Of a stretch of 64,000 nt of DNA, positions 41,591 to 50,763 are shown in pieces. Each line of letters begins with the position of its first letter. The stretch's first letter is position 1. The notes below the pieces were generated by a model. It ran no database searches. It saw only the letters and a list, made by a program, of their open reading frames with translations, and had not been told where the DNA came from. Position numbers and translations under genes: made by a program. This DNA comes from Micromonospora zamorensis (lineage in GTDB: Bacteria > Actinomycetota > Actinomycetes > Mycobacteriales > Micromonosporaceae), in NCBI RefSeq assembly GCF_900090275.1, contig NZ_LT607755.1, forward strand, positions 930,001 through 994,000, written 5' to 3'.

Positions 41591-42585
41591 CACAGCGTGT
41601 CGGAGAGCGCCTTGACCGGCATCTTCAGCTCGGCCAGCAGATCCAGGTCGGCGGTCGCCGGTCGACCCAGCGTGGTCAGGTAGTTGCCGACGATCACCGC
41701 GTTGATGCCGCCGAGCAGACCGTCACGGGTGCCCAGGTCACCGAGGGTGATCTCCCGGCCGCCCGCGTACCGCAGGATGGTGCGCGGCATGGCCAGCCGG
41801 AACGCGGCGATGGCCCGCAGCGCGTCCTTGCCCTCCACCACCGGGCGGTCGCCGAGCGGGGTGCCGGGGCGCGGGTTGAGGAAGTTGAGCGGCACCTCGT
41901 GCGGGGCCAGCTCGGCGAGCTGCGCGGCGAACTCGGCCCGCTGCTCGACGGTCTCGCCGAGGCCGAGGATGCCGCCGCAGCACACCTCCATGCCGGAGTC
42001 GCGGACCATCCGCAGCGTCTCCCAGCGCTCCTCCCAGGAGTGCGTGGTGACCACGTTGGGGAAGTACGACTTGCAGGTTTCCAGGTTGTGGTTGTAGCGG
42101 TGCACGCCCATGTCGACCAGGTCGTCGACCTGCTCCTGGGTGAGCATGCCCAGCGACGCGGCGACCTGGATGTCGACCTCCGCCCTGATGGCGGCGACGC
42201 CCTCGCGCATCTGCTTCATGAGCCGGGCGTCCGGGCCGCGCACGGCCGCGACGATGCAGAACTCGGTCGCCCCGGTCTTGGCGGTCTGCTTCGCCGCCTC
42301 GACCAGTGACGGGATGTCCAGGTAGACCGAGCGCACCGGCGAGGTGAACAGGCCGGACTGGGAGCAGAAGTGGCAGTCTTCCGGGCAGCCGCCGGTCTTC
42401 AGCGAGACGATCCCCTCGACCTCGACCTCCGGGCCGCACCAGCGCATCCGCACGTCGTGGGCGAGCTGCAGAGCGGCGGGCAGGTGCTCGTCGGGCAGGT
42501 TCAGCACGGCGAGGATGCCGGCCTGGTCGAGGCCGACACCGTCACCGAGGACCTGGGTCCGGGCCTGGTCGAGGATCGCTGGCAT
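41590..42585 (-). CDS. bioB: Biotin synthase
   Basis: 331-aa radical SAM enzyme that inserts sulfur into dethiobiotin to make biotin. The SAM [4Fe-4S] cluster ligands are C67, C71, C74 in [25 protein letters not shown] and GGILGLGE are the further BioB signatures. The leader on the minus strand has TAAGGT (42598-42593) exactly 7 nt before the ATG, which suggests leaderless transcription. Divergent from bioF; a small BsaP-like gene follows with overlap. Confidence 0.96.
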   Translation of the reverse strand: MPAILDQARTQVLGDGVGLDQAGILAVLNLPDEHLPAALQLAHDVRMRWCGPEVEVEGIVSLKTGGCPEDCHFCSQSGLFTSPVRSVYLDIPSLVEAAKQTAKTGATEFCIVAAVRGPDARLMKQMREGVAAIRAEVDIQVAASLGMLTQEQVDDLVDMGVHRYNHNLETCKSYFPNVVTTHSWEERWETLRMVRDSGMEVCCGGILGLGETVEQRAEFAAQLAELAPHEVPLNFLNPRPGTPLGDRPVVEGKDALRAIAAFRLAMPRTILRYAGGREITLGDLGTRDGLLGGINAVIVGNYLTTLGRPATADLDLLAELKMPVKALSDTL

Positions 42586-42592
42586 GGCTCGT

Positions 42593-42598
42593 ACCTTA
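42593..42598 (-). promoter_or_regulatory. -10 box for a leaderless bioB transcript
   Basis: TAAGGT on the minus strand, 7 nt before the bioB ATG, fits the TAnnnT -10 of leaderless actinobacterial genes. No clear -35 and no BioQ-like palindrome were seen in the 153-bp bioB-bioF gap. Confidence 0.5.
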
Positions 42599-42738
42599 CA
42601 AGGCGCCCCGATCAGCCGGAATGACCTAACAGCCGTCGATGCCTCGCAGCGAGTGGATCCGCCGGGCGTCGGCGGCGGGTGGTAATTTCGCCCGGCGGGT
42701 GTCGGGCTGACCGGCGCGGACGGCGGTGAAGGGGTGAC

Positions 42739-43875
42739 GTGGCGGACTGGCTGGCGGCGCTCGACCGCCGCGCGGAGTTGCGGGCGAAGGCCGGGTTGAC
42801 CCGGCGACTGACCCCGCGTCCCGCCGACGATCAGATGACCGATCTGGCCGGCAACGACTACCTCGGCCTGGCCACCCACCCGCAGGTCACGGCCGCGGCC
42901 ACGGCTGCGCTGTCGGCGTACGGGCTGGGGGCGACCGGGTCGCGCCTGGTGCGTGGCTCCACCGACGCGCACCAGGCGTTGGAGGACGAGCTGGCGCAGT
43001 GGCTGGGCACCGACCGGGCCCTCGTCTTCTCCTCCGGCTACCTGGCCAACATCGGCGCGCTGCGGGCACTCGTCCAACCTCGGACGCTGCTCGTCTCCGA
43101 CGCGCACAACCACGCGTCCCTGATCGACGGCTGCCGGATCTCCGGTGCGGAGACGGTGGTCACCCCGCACGCCGACGTGAACGCGGTGGCTGCCGCACTC
43201 GCGGCCGCTCCGGGTCGCCCGGCGGTGGTGGTCACCGAGTCGGTCTTCTCGGTCGACGGTGACCTCGCCCCGCTGGCCCGGCTGCACGCGGTGGCCCGCC
43301 GGCACGGTGCGCTGCTGCTGGTCGACGACGCGCACGCGCTGGGCGTGATCGGTCCGGCTGGCGCGGGCGGGGTGGCCGCCGCGAAGCTGTCCGGTGAGCC
43401 GGACGTGGTGGTCACCGCCACCCTGTCCAAGGCGCTCGGCGGCGCGGGTGGGCTGGTGGCCGGCCCGGCCGAGTTCGTCAGGCACCTGGTCGAGACCGGG
43501 CGTACGTTCATCTTCGACACGGCCCTGCCGCCGGCGGTCGCCGCCGGTGTGCACGCCGCGCTGGGGCTGGTCCGGGCTGGCGACGACCTGCGTGCGGAGC
43601 TGTCGGACCGGGTGGGGTTGGCGGTCGACCGGCTGCGTGCGGCCGGGCTGACCGTCTCCGTGCCGGACGCGGCGGTGATCTCGGTGACCGCCCCCGGGCC
43701 GGAGGCGGCGACCACCTGGGCCGCCGACTGCCGGGACCGGGGCGTCGCGGTGGGCTGCTTCCGGCCACCGTCCACCCCGGACAGCCGCTCCCGCCTGCGG
43801 CTCACGATCAGCGCGGGGGTGCCCCGGGCGGCGTTCGAGCGGGCTGTGGACGTCATCGTGGAAACTGCCCCATGA
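42739..43875 (+). CDS. bioF: 8-amino-7-oxononanoate synthase
   Basis: 378-aa PLP enzyme of the alpha-oxoamine synthase family, condensing pimeloyl-CoA/ACP with alanine in biotin synthesis. '[13 protein letters not shown]', [15 protein letters not shown] and the PLP-binding lysine K231 in [13 protein letters not shown] are clear. GTG 42739 is preceded by GAAGGGGTGAC. Its stop overlaps the bioD start by 4 bp. The bioA aminotransferase gene is not in the window. Confidence 0.95.
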   Translation: MADWLAALDRRAELRAKAGLTRRLTPRPADDQMTDLAGNDYLGLATHPQVTAAATAALSAYGLGATGSRLVRGSTDAHQALEDELAQWLGTDRALVFSSGYLANIGALRALVQPRTLLVSDAHNHASLIDGCRISGAETVVTPHADVNAVAAALAAAPGRPAVVVTESVFSVDGDLAPLARLHAVARRHGALLLVDDAHALGVIGPAGAGGVAAAKLSGEPDVVVTATLSKALGGAGGLVAGPAEFVRHLVETGRTFIFDTALPPAVAAGVHAALGLVRAGDDLRAELSDRVGLAVDRLRAAGLTVSVPDAAVISVTAPGPEAATTWAADCRDRGVAVGCFRPPSTPDSRSRLRLTISAGVPRAAFERAVDVIVETAP

Positions 43876-44597
43876 CCGCGTGGGAGGGCCCGGTTCTGGT
43901 GACCGGGACTGACACCGAGGTCGGTAAGACCGTGGTGACCGCGGCGATCGCGGCCGCCGCGCAGGCCGCCGGGTTGCGGGTGGCGGTGGTCAAGCCGGGC
44001 CAGACCGGTACGGCCAGCGGTGAGCCCGGCGACGTGGACGCGGTCAACCGGTTGGCTGCCCCGCTGACCGGCCGGACCTTGGCCAAGTATCCCGATCCGC
44101 TCGCCCCGCTGGCCGCCGCCCGGGTGGCGGATCTGCCGCCGCTGGAGTTGTACGCGGTGGTGGACGCCGTCCGCGCGGAGGCGGACAAGCACGACCTTGT
44201 GTTGATCGAGGGCGCGGGTGGGCTGCTGGTGCCGATGGGGCTGCGCCCGTCGGGCGAGCCGTGGACGATGGCCGACCTGGCGGTGTCGCTCGGCGTACCC
44301 GCGGTGGTGGTCGCCCGCGCCGGGTTGGGCACGCTCAACCACACCGCGCTGACCCTGGAGGCACTCGACCGGCGTGCGGTGCCCGCCGGCGTGGTGATCG
44401 GCGCCTGGCCGACCAGACCGGAGCTGGTGCACTGGACGAACCTCACCGACCTGGTGCCGAACCTGCTCGGCGCGTTGCCCGACGGCGCCGGTGCGATGGA
44501 CCCGGGGGTGTTCCGGCGGTCCGCGCCGGGTTGGCTCACCCCGGCCCTGCACGGCGTGCTCGACGACTGGCGGGTCTGGGCCGAGGAGAGCGGCTGA
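43872..44597 (+). CDS. bioD: Dethiobiotin synthetase
   Basis: 241-aa ATP-dependent carboxylase that closes the ureido ring of dethiobiotin. P-loop GTDTEVGKT (residues 12-20), switch [12 protein letters not shown] (about 116-127) and [17 protein letters not shown] are typical. ATG 43872 overlaps bioF (ATGA), so the two products are probably made in step. Confidence 0.95.
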   Translation: MTAWEGPVLVTGTDTEVGKTVVTAAIAAAAQAAGLRVAVVKPGQTGTASGEPGDVDAVNRLAAPLTGRTLAKYPDPLAPLAAARVADLPPLELYAVVDAVRAEADKHDLVLIEGAGGLLVPMGLRPSGEPWTMADLAVSLGVPAVVVARAGLGTLNHTALTLEALDRRAVPAGVVIGAWPTRPELVHWTNLTDLVPNLLGALPDGAGAMDPGVFRRSAPGWLTPALHGVLDDWRVWAEESG

Positions 44598-44601
44598 ACA
44601 C

Positions 44602-44615
44602 CTGACTTTCGTCGG
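44602..44615. promoter_or_regulatory. Likely response-regulator site upstream of the histidine kinase gene
   Basis: CTGACTTTCGTCGG, an imperfect inverted repeat around TTTC. The same TGACTTTCGTC core forms a perfect palindrome at 48667-48682 in front of the ABC exporter genes. Confidence 0.6.
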
Positions 44616-44651
44616 TGTCCGCCCAGGTCGGACGTGGGTAGCCTGACCGCC

Positions 44652-46196
44652 GTGCCGATTTTCGACTTCTCGCCGCCGGGTTTGTCGGACCGGTGGCGTC
44701 GGCTGCTGCGGGACGTGCTGCTCTGGGCGGTGGTGGCCGCCCCGGTCGGCTATGCCGGGTTCAGCCCGCCCTATCCGCGGTACGCGTTGCCGCTGGTGGT
44801 CGGCAAGTTGGTGCTGCTCGGCGTGGCGGCGGTGCTGGCAAATCGGCGCGCACCGTTGGCGGCCCTCGTGCTGGTGGTGCTCGGGTCGGTCGTCGACGGC
44901 AACTTCGTGTTCGCGATCCCGGTCTTCAGCTATCTCGCCGGGCGGCGCAGCGCCTCCGCGGGCCGGGCGGCCGGGGTCTTCGTGCTGATCGCGGCGGGCG
45001 GCACGGCGCTCAACCTGGGCGTGCTCGGCACCGGCCCGGCCACCTGGTTCCTGCTCGCCTCGGTGCTGCTGTTCGCCGCGGTGTTCCCCTGGTTGGTCGG
45101 GCGATACCGGCGTCAGCAGCAGGAGTTGGCCGACGCCGGTCGACGGCACGTGGAGGCGCTGACCCGCGAGGAGCGTGGTGCCGCCGAGCGGATCCGGCTG
45201 CGGGAACGGGCCCGGATCGCCGGGGAGATGCACGACTCGCTCGGTCACGACCTCAGCCTGATCGCGTTGCGGGCCGCCGCCCTGGAGGTCGCCGCCGACC
45301 TGGACGATCGGCACCGGGCCGCGGCGGGGGAGCTGCGGACCAGCGTCTCCGCCGCCACCGAGCGACTGCACGAGATCATCGGGGTGCTCCGGGAGGAGGG
45401 CGGCGCGTCGGTGCGTCCGAGCGGGGAGACCGTCGCCGATCTGGTCGAGGGTGCCCGGGAGGCCGGCATGGCGGTACGCATGGAGGCCGGCCCGGCGGTC
45501 GCGGAGTTGCCGGCGATGACCGGTCACGCGGCCCACCGGATCGTCCGTGAGGCGCTGACCAACGCCGCCCGCTACGCACCGGGCGCCCCGGTGGAGGTGC
45601 GCCTGACCCGGGACGCTGATCGGGTCGAGGTCGCCGTCGTCAACGGCGCCGCGCCGGCGGGGCCGCTGCCCGCCCCACCGTCGCAGGGCAGCGGACTGCT
45701 CGCCCTCGCCGAACGGGTCCGTCTCTCCGGTGGGACGCTGCACGCCGGCCCGCGTACCGAGGGCGGCTTCGTCGTACGGGCGGTGTTGCCGGCAAGCGCG
45801 CCGCCGGTGGAGGCGATCGAGGGCGGCGACCAGCGCGGTCCGGTGGAGCGGCCGGTGGACGCCGAGCGGCGGCTGCACGACGCCCGCCGACGGGTGCGCC
45901 GCAGCCTCCTGGTGGCGCTGGCGGCGCCGGTTGGCTTCGCCCTCGTGCTCTCCCTCGTCTACTACCCGGTGGCGACTGCCGGGACGGTGCTGGACCGGGC
46001 CACCTTCGACCAGATGCGGGTCGGCGCGGCCCGGTCGGAGCTGGCCGGGCTGCCCCGGCGGCAGTTGGATCGCCCCACGCCGGCCGACCGGGCGGACTGC
46101 GAGTACTACACCGACGGCAACTTTCCCCTCGCGCAGCCGACCTGGCGGCTGTGTTTCACCGACGGCCGGCTGGTCAGCAAGGAGTGGATCGCGTAG
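44652..46196 (+). CDS. NarL-type sensor histidine kinase with C-terminal membrane-tethered extra domain
   Basis: 514-aa kinase. N-terminal four to five membrane helices (about residues 20-150) act as sensor; dimerisation helix with phospho-acceptor H194 in GEMHDSLGHDLS (HisKA_3); HATPase N-box HRIVREALTNAARYA and G-box GSGLLALAERV. After residue about 390 comes an unusual tail: a linker, another transmembrane helix (SLLVALAAPVGFALVLSLVYY) and a roughly 70-residue domain with two Cys (CEYYTDGN, RLCFTDG) that reads like an SmpA/BamE fold. GTG 44652 chosen because TAGCCT ends 7 nt before it (leaderless). The stop overlaps the regulator start by 1 bp. Confidence 0.88.
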   Translation: MPIFDFSPPGLSDRWRRLLRDVLLWAVVAAPVGYAGFSPPYPRYALPLVVGKLVLLGVAAVLANRRAPLAALVLVVLGSVVDGNFVFAIPVFSYLAGRRSASAGRAAGVFVLIAAGGTALNLGVLGTGPATWFLLASVLLFAAVFPWLVGRYRRQQQELADAGRRHVEALTREERGAAERIRLRERARIAGEMHDSLGHDLSLIALRAAALEVAADLDDRHRAAAGELRTSVSAATERLHEIIGVLREEGGASVRPSGETVADLVEGAREAGMAVRMEAGPAVAELPAMTGHAAHRIVREALTNAARYAPGAPVEVRLTRDADRVEVAVVNGAAPAGPLPAPPSQGSGLLALAERVRLSGGTLHAGPRTEGGFVVRAVLPASAPPVEAIEGGDQRGPVERPVDAERRLHDARRRVRRSLLVALAAPVGFALVLSLVYYPVATAGTVLDRATFDQMRVGAARSELAGLPRRQLDRPTPADRADCEYYTDGNFPLAQPTWRLCFTDGRLVSKEWIA

Positions 46197-46873
46197 TGAA
46201 CACCGACACGACCGGGGCAGCGCCGGTCCGGGTCGTCCTGGCCGACGACGAAGCGATGATCCGGGCGGGCGTCCGGGCCATCCTCGCCACCGATCCCGGC
46301 ATCGAGGTGGTCGCCGAGGCCGGCGACGGGCACGCGGCGGTGGAGCTGGTCCGTGCGCACCGACCTCGGGTCGCGCTGCTGGACATCCGGATGCCGCGGA
46401 TGGACGGGCTGGCCGCCGCCGCCGAGATCCGCCGGGTCGTGCCGGAGACCGCGACGATCATGCTGACCACGTTCGGCGAGGACGACCACGTGGCCCGCGC
46501 GCTGGGGCACGGCGCCAACGGGTTCCTGCTCAAGGCCGGCGACCCCCGTGAGCTGATCGCGGGCGTGCACGCCGTCGCCGACGGTGGTGCGTACCTGTCG
46601 CCGCAGGTGGCCCGCCGGGTGATCGAGCTGGGCGCCGGTCGGTTGGCCCGCCGGCCCGCCGCACGGGACCGTACGGCCGGGCTGACCGAGCGGGAACGGG
46701 AGGTGCTGGCCCTGGTCGGGGCGGGGTTGTCCAACGCCGAGATCGCCCGCCGGCTGCACCTGGTGGAGGGCACCGTGAAGAGCTACCTGACCAGCATCTT
46801 CACCCGGCTCGACGTGCGCAACCGGGTGCAGGCGGCGATCCTCGCGTACGAGGCGGGGCTGGTCGACGGCTGA
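46196..46873 (+). CDS. NarL/LuxR-family response regulator
   Basis: 225-aa regulator. Receiver domain with acidic pocket VVLADDEAM and phospho-acceptor D63 in LLDIRMPRMDG; conserved Thr in MLTTFGEDD and Lys in FLLKAGDP. C-terminal LuxR helix-turn-helix LTEREREVLALVGAGLSNAE to GTVKSYLTSIFTRL. It is phosphorylated by the upstream kinase. The TGACTTTCGTC sites before its operon and before the convergent ABC exporter genes are the probable targets. GTG 46196 shares a base with the kinase stop. Confidence 0.93.
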   Translation: MNTDTTGAAPVRVVLADDEAMIRAGVRAILATDPGIEVVAEAGDGHAAVELVRAHRPRVALLDIRMPRMDGLAAAAEIRRVVPETATIMLTTFGEDDHVARALGHGANGFLLKAGDPRELIAGVHAVADGGAYLSPQVARRVIELGAGRLARRPAARDRTAGLTEREREVLALVGAGLSNAEIARRLHLVEGTVKSYLTSIFTRLDVRNRVQAAILAYEAGLVDG

Positions 46874-46902
46874 GCGGGTGCGGCGCGGCCCCCGCTCAGC
46901 CG
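46867..46902. terminator. Bidirectional hairpin between response regulator and ABC permease genes
   Basis: Exact 12-bp arms 46867-46878 and 46891-46902, overlapping the regulator stop codon and 7 bp from the permease stop. Confidence 0.75.
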
Positions 46903-46908
46903 CCGGCG

Positions 46909-47679
46909 TCACGCGTCGCGGCGGCGCAGCGCGGCCCGGCCCAGCAGGAGCGCGGCCCCCGCCCAGCCGGCGAGCAGCAGCAGCCCGACGAGGCTGGGGT
47001 ACGGCTCGGTGTCGCCGGCCAGGAAGTGCGCTCCGGCCACGCCGGGGAACACGTCGGCGATCCGGTTCAGCACGTCGATGTCCGGCTCCTGAAGCGACAA
47101 CGGCACGATCATCAGGGTGGCGAGGAGCACGGTGATCGTGAGTACCGCGTTGCGCAGCGCGGCGCCGAGGCCCAGGGCGAGCACGCCGATGAGCGCCAGG
47201 TAGGCGGCCACCGCCACGATGTCGCCGATCGTGCCGGCCACCGGGGCGCTGCCCCACTCGCCGAGCACCGGTCGGGCCACCAGGGCGCCGACGCCGCCGA
47301 GCAGCAGACCGAGGGCGAAGGTGACGGTGCCGGCGACGGCGGCCTTGGCCAGCAGTACGCGGCCACGCGACGGGGTGCACTGGAGCGTGGTCCTGATGGT
47401 GCCACTGGTGAACTCGGCGGTGATCGCCAGCAGGCCGAGCGCCAGCACCACGTACTGGGTCAACTCGACCGAGTCGATCAGCACGCTGCCGACGGTGACG
47501 ATTCCCCGGTCGTCGGTCGGGTCGTCGTTGGTGTTGTCGTTGGCGGCGTAGATGGCCAGCTGACCGGCGCTCGCGGCCATCACCAGCAGCCCGGCCAGCG
47601 CCGTCCACCAGGTGCTCGGCACCGAGGAGAGCTTGGTCCACTCGGCGGCCACCGCGCCACCGCGGGTACTGGTGCTCAT
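46909..47679 (-). CDS. ABC exporter permease (ABC-2 type)
   Basis: 256-aa membrane protein with six predicted helices and the ABC-2 family signature LLAITAEFTSGTIRTTL (about residues 85-101) after the second helix. Paired with the ATPase gene upstream by a 4-bp overlap. With the facing kinase/regulator pair this is a DesKR-like or antibiotic-sensing exporter module; the substrate (drug, peptide or lipid) cannot be told. ATG 47679. Confidence 0.88.
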   Translation of the reverse strand: MSTSTRGGAVAAEWTKLSSVPSTWWTALAGLLVMAASAGQLAIYAANDNTNDDPTDDRGIVTVGSVLIDSVELTQYVVLALGLLAITAEFTSGTIRTTLQCTPSRGRVLLAKAAVAGTVTFALGLLLGGVGALVARPVLGEWGSAPVAGTIGDIVAVAAYLALIGVLALGLGAALRNAVLTITVLLATLMIVPLSLQEPDIDVLNRIADVFPGVAGAHFLAGDTEPYPSLVGLLLLAGWAGAALLLGRAALRRRDA

Positions 47680-48608
47680 CGCGCCCCACCTCCGGTCGTT
47701 CCGCCCGCGTACTCGACGCTGTCGGCGGTCAGTTCCATGAACGCCTGCTCCAGCGACGCGCCGTGCGGGCTCAGCTCGTGCAGTCGTACGCCCAGTTCGT
47801 GTGCCAGGTCCCCGACGCGGTCGGCGGTGGTGCCGGTGACGGTCAGCTCGTTGCGGTCGGCCGCCTGCACTGTCGCGCCGGTGGCGGTGAGGCGCGCGGC
47901 CAGGGCGGCGAGGCCGTCCGGGTGCGGGCTGCGGACCCGGACCGCGACCGCGCTGCCGGCGATCACCTCGTCGGTCGGGGCGTCGGCGAGCAGTCGTCCC
48001 CGGCCGATCACCACGAGCTGGTCGGCGGTGAGCTGCATCTCGCTCATCAGGTGGCTGGAGACGAAGACAGTCCGTCCCTGGTCGGCCAGCGAGCGCATGA
48101 GCTGCCGCACCCAGCGCACCCCGTCCGGGTCGAGGCCGTTCACCGGCTCGTCGAACATCAGCACCGGCGGGTCGCCGAGCAGCGCGCCGGCGATGCCGAG
48201 CCGCTGGCCCATGCCGAGGGAGAGGGTCCGTCCCGGTTTCCTGGCGGCCCGCGCGTCCAGCCCGACGGTGTCGAGCACCTCGTCCACCCGGCGGGTGGGG
48301 ATGCCGTTGCTGCGGGCGATGGCCAGCAGGTGCGCTCGGCCGGAGCGGGCCGGGTGGATGGCACGGGCGTCGAGCAGCGCCCCGACCTCGTGCAGCGGCC
48401 GGCGCAACTCCCGGTACGCGCGCCCGCCGATGAGGGCCTGCCCGGCGCTGGGACGGTCCAGCCCGAGGATCATCCGCATGGTGGTGGACTTGCCGGCGCC
48501 GTTGGGGCCGAGGAACCCGGTGACCCGGCCGGGCGCGATGTCGACGGTCAGGGCGTCGACCGCGACGGTCGCCCCGAACCGTTTCGTCAACCCACGTAAT
48601 GTGATCAT
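47676..48608 (-). CDS. ABC exporter ATP-binding protein
   Basis: 310-aa ATPase. Walker A GPNGAGKSTT (about residues 34-43), signature LSLGMGQRLGIAGALL, Walker B PPVLMFDEPVNGLDPDG, H-loop VSSHLMSE. The signature is LSLGM rather than LSGG, common in the drug-exporter (DrrA-like) subfamily. ATG 48608 has a TAGCGT box (48620-48615) ending 6 nt upstream, so the message is probably leaderless. The palindrome 48667-48682 lies about 60 bp upstream. Confidence 0.92.
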   Translation of the reverse strand: MITLRGLTKRFGATVAVDALTVDIAPGRVTGFLGPNGAGKSTTMRMILGLDRPSAGQALIGGRAYRELRRPLHEVGALLDARAIHPARSGRAHLLAIARSNGIPTRRVDEVLDTVGLDARAARKPGRTLSLGMGQRLGIAGALLGDPPVLMFDEPVNGLDPDGVRWVRQLMRSLADQGRTVFVSSHLMSEMQLTADQLVVIGRGRLLADAPTDEVIAGSAVAVRVRSPHPDGLAALAARLTATGATVQAADRNELTVTGTTADRVGDLAHELGVRLHELSPHGASLEQAFMELTADSVEYAGGTTGGGAR

Positions 48609-48666
48609 GCGCTGACGCTAGGCGCGCGGCCCCCTGCCGCACCGCGCCCGAACGGCAGCACCCGAC

Positions 48667-48682
48667 CCTGACTTTCGTCAGG
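48667..48682. promoter_or_regulatory. Perfect palindrome, likely response-regulator site for the ABC exporter
   Basis: CCTGACTTTCGTCAGG: arms CCTGAC/GTCAGG around TTTC. The 11-base core TGACTTTCGTC is shared exactly with 44604-44614. Confidence 0.65.
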
Positions 48683-48697
48683 TCGCGGGCGGGTCGG

Positions 48698-49540
48698 TCA
48701 GCCGACGTAGTCCTCCAGCAGAGCCGGTGTGAGCCCGGCCCGGTGGATCGCCTTCAGCGCCGCGAGCAGGTCGTCCATCAGCGCCGGCCGGAAGTGCATG
48801 AGCAGCACGTCGCCGGGCTGGACCACCTTCTCCGGGGTCTGGTAGCGCACCTTGCCCTCGTGCACGGTCTCGGTCCAGTGGAAGACCGCCTTCGCGCCGC
48901 AGTCGTGCGCGGCCCTCAGCGTGGTGGCGTCGTGCTCGCCGAACGGTGGCCGGAACAGGGTCGGTCGCTTGCCGAACAGCGCCTCCAGCTTGTCCGCGGC
49001 ACCGCAGATCTCGTGCCTCTGCCGGTCGTACGACCGGCCGGCCAGCGAGGTGTGCGTGATGGTGTGGTTCTCGACGACCCCGCCCGCCACCATGATCTGC
49101 CGGAAGTAGACGTCGTGCTCCTCGGCGGCCGGTGAGTTCAGGAACATCGTGACCGGGATGTGCGCCCGCCAGATGAAGTCGGCCACCTCGGGCGGACGGG
49201 CCAGCCCACCGTCGTCGATGGTGATGAAGGCGACCCTCTGGTCGGTGGGCAGGCGGTGCCAGAACTGGGCCGCGCCGGTCTCGGGCAGCGGCACCGGTTG
49301 CGGCGGTGGCGCCTCGGGGAAGGTCGGCACTTGGGACACGTACCAGTCCAGGCTCCCGGGCACGGGCTTCGTCGTCGGGGACGGCGAGGTCGACGGCGCG
49401 GCAGGCGAGGCGGACAGGGCCGGCTGGTCCGTGGCGATCCGTCGGACGTGCAACGCCGGTCCGGCTGTGCAGGCACTCAGCACCAGCAGGGCCAGAAGTG
49501 TTACGACGGCGAGGATCCGACGCGCAGGGGTCGCTGACAC
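48698..49540 (-). CDS. Polysaccharide deacetylase-family lipoprotein
   Basis: 280-aa exported carbohydrate esterase 4-like protein. Signal peptide with lipobox VLSAC, Ser/Pro-rich linker to about residue 62, then the NodB homology domain: motif 1 AFITIDDGG (catalytic base and metal Asp), motif 2 ENHTITHTS (metal His pair), motif 3 LFRPPFGEHD, motif 5 DVLLMHFRP. It would remove N-acetyl groups from a cell-wall or other polysaccharide outside the membrane. Monocistronic. Confidence 0.9.
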   Translation of the reverse strand: MSATPARRILAVVTLLALLVLSACTAGPALHVRRIATDQPALSASPAAPSTSPSPTTKPVPGSLDWYVSQVPTFPEAPPPQPVPLPETGAAQFWHRLPTDQRVAFITIDDGGLARPPEVADFIWRAHIPVTMFLNSPAAEEHDVYFRQIMVAGGVVENHTITHTSLAGRSYDRQRHEICGAADKLEALFGKRPTLFRPPFGEHDATTLRAAHDCGAKAVFHWTETVHEGKVRYQTPEKVVQPGDVLLMHFRPALMDDLLAALKAIHRAGLTPALLEDYVG

Positions 49541-49575
49541 GCCCGGAAACCTACCGAACAGAGATCAGGATCTCC

Positions 49576-50754
49576 TCAGGCCGGTGCCCCGGACGAGCGC
49601 CGGACGACGAAGGCGTCGGGCATCCGGAAGGTGAGATTGTCCGGGCACCAGGGCGGACGTACCACCCGCACCCCGTCCAGCAGCGGCGCTGCCTCGGCCA
49701 CCACCACGGCCGCCTCCATGCGGGCCAGCACGTCACCGACGCAGCGGTGCGCGCCCGCCCCGAACGCCAGGTGCCGGCGGGACCCGCGCTGACCCGGGCG
49801 GAACTCGTCGGGGGACTGCACGACAGCCGGGTCCCGGCCGGCGCGACCCAGCCACAGCACGAGGCTGCTGCCGGCCGGCACCGCCGTGCCGCCCAGCGTG
49901 CTGTCCGTGGCCGCCAGGCGCCGCCAGGTGACGATCGGAGGTTCCAGCCGCAGTCCCTCCTCCACCACGTCGGCCACCGCGACCTCGCCCGTGCGCAGGC
50001 CGGCCCGGACCGCGGGCTCGCCGGCCAGCCGGTGCAGCAGCAGGGTGAGGAACTGCGAGGTGGTCTCCTGGCCGGCGACCAGTAGGAAGAAGAGCGCGCC
50101 GACCACCACGTCCGGCGGGTGCCCGGCCGCGCGCAGCTCGGCGGCCAACCCGCCGCCGGTGGTCGCGAAGTCGCGCAGTACGCGGTGGAACCGCCCCACC
50201 TCGGCGGCGAGGGTCACCTGCCGGTCGACGTCCAGCGGGGCCCAGAACAACTCCAGCGCGGCACGGGCGAACTCCTTGACCGCGCCGACCGGGGCGTCCG
50301 GCAGTTCCACCAGCCGGGCCAGCACCAGCAGCGGCAGGTCGGCGGCGAGGTCCGCGTACAGGTCGACCGGTTCGCCGGCGTCGAGGGCCGCGCCGAGCCG
50401 AGCGACCCGGTCCCGGACCAGCGCGGTCAGCCAGGGCCGCTGCGCGGCGACCCGGGTGGGGTGCAGCGCGTCCGCGACGATCGCCCGGATCTGCGGGTGG
50501 CTCGCACCCGAGTTGTTGGCGAGGGTCGGTGGCAGCCGGAACCGGTGCCCGGCCAGCACCCGCAGCGCGGTCACCGGCATCGGCGTCACCGCGTCCAGCG
50601 CGTTGTCCGGCCGATAGGTGACCGGGTCGGCGAGGACCTGACGGACCAGCGCGTGCCGGGTGACGACCAGGTGCGTGCCGCCGACGTGGTCCGGCACCCG
50701 GGCCACGTCCGGCCATGCGGGGTCGGTCACCTGCGCCCAGCTGCGGAACAACAC
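49576..50754 (-). CDS. Cytochrome P450
   Basis: 392-aa soluble bacterial P450. I-helix VAGQETTSQ (oxygen activation), ExxR as EEGLRLE, and the heme-ligand loop FGAGAHRCVG with C338. No biosynthetic genes flank it and no ferredoxin gene is adjacent, so the substrate is unknown. The N-terminus is short for the family but starts at a good ATG (50754); the downstream methyltransferase gene starts independently. Confidence 0.92.
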   Translation of the reverse strand: MLFRSWAQVTDPAWPDVARVPDHVGGTHLVVTRHALVRQVLADPVTYRPDNALDAVTPMPVTALRVLAGHRFRLPPTLANNSGASHPQIRAIVADALHPTRVAAQRPWLTALVRDRVARLGAALDAGEPVDLYADLAADLPLLVLARLVELPDAPVGAVKEFARAALELFWAPLDVDRQVTLAAEVGRFHRVLRDFATTGGGLAAELRAAGHPPDVVVGALFFLLVAGQETTSQFLTLLLHRLAGEPAVRAGLRTGEVAVADVVEEGLRLEPPIVTWRRLAATDSTLGGTAVPAGSSLVLWLGRAGRDPAVVQSPDEFRPGQRGSRRHLAFGAGAHRCVGDVLARMEAAVVVAEAAPLLDGVRVVRPPWCPDNLTFRMPDAFVVRRSSGAPA

Positions 50755-50763
50755 CCGGACACG

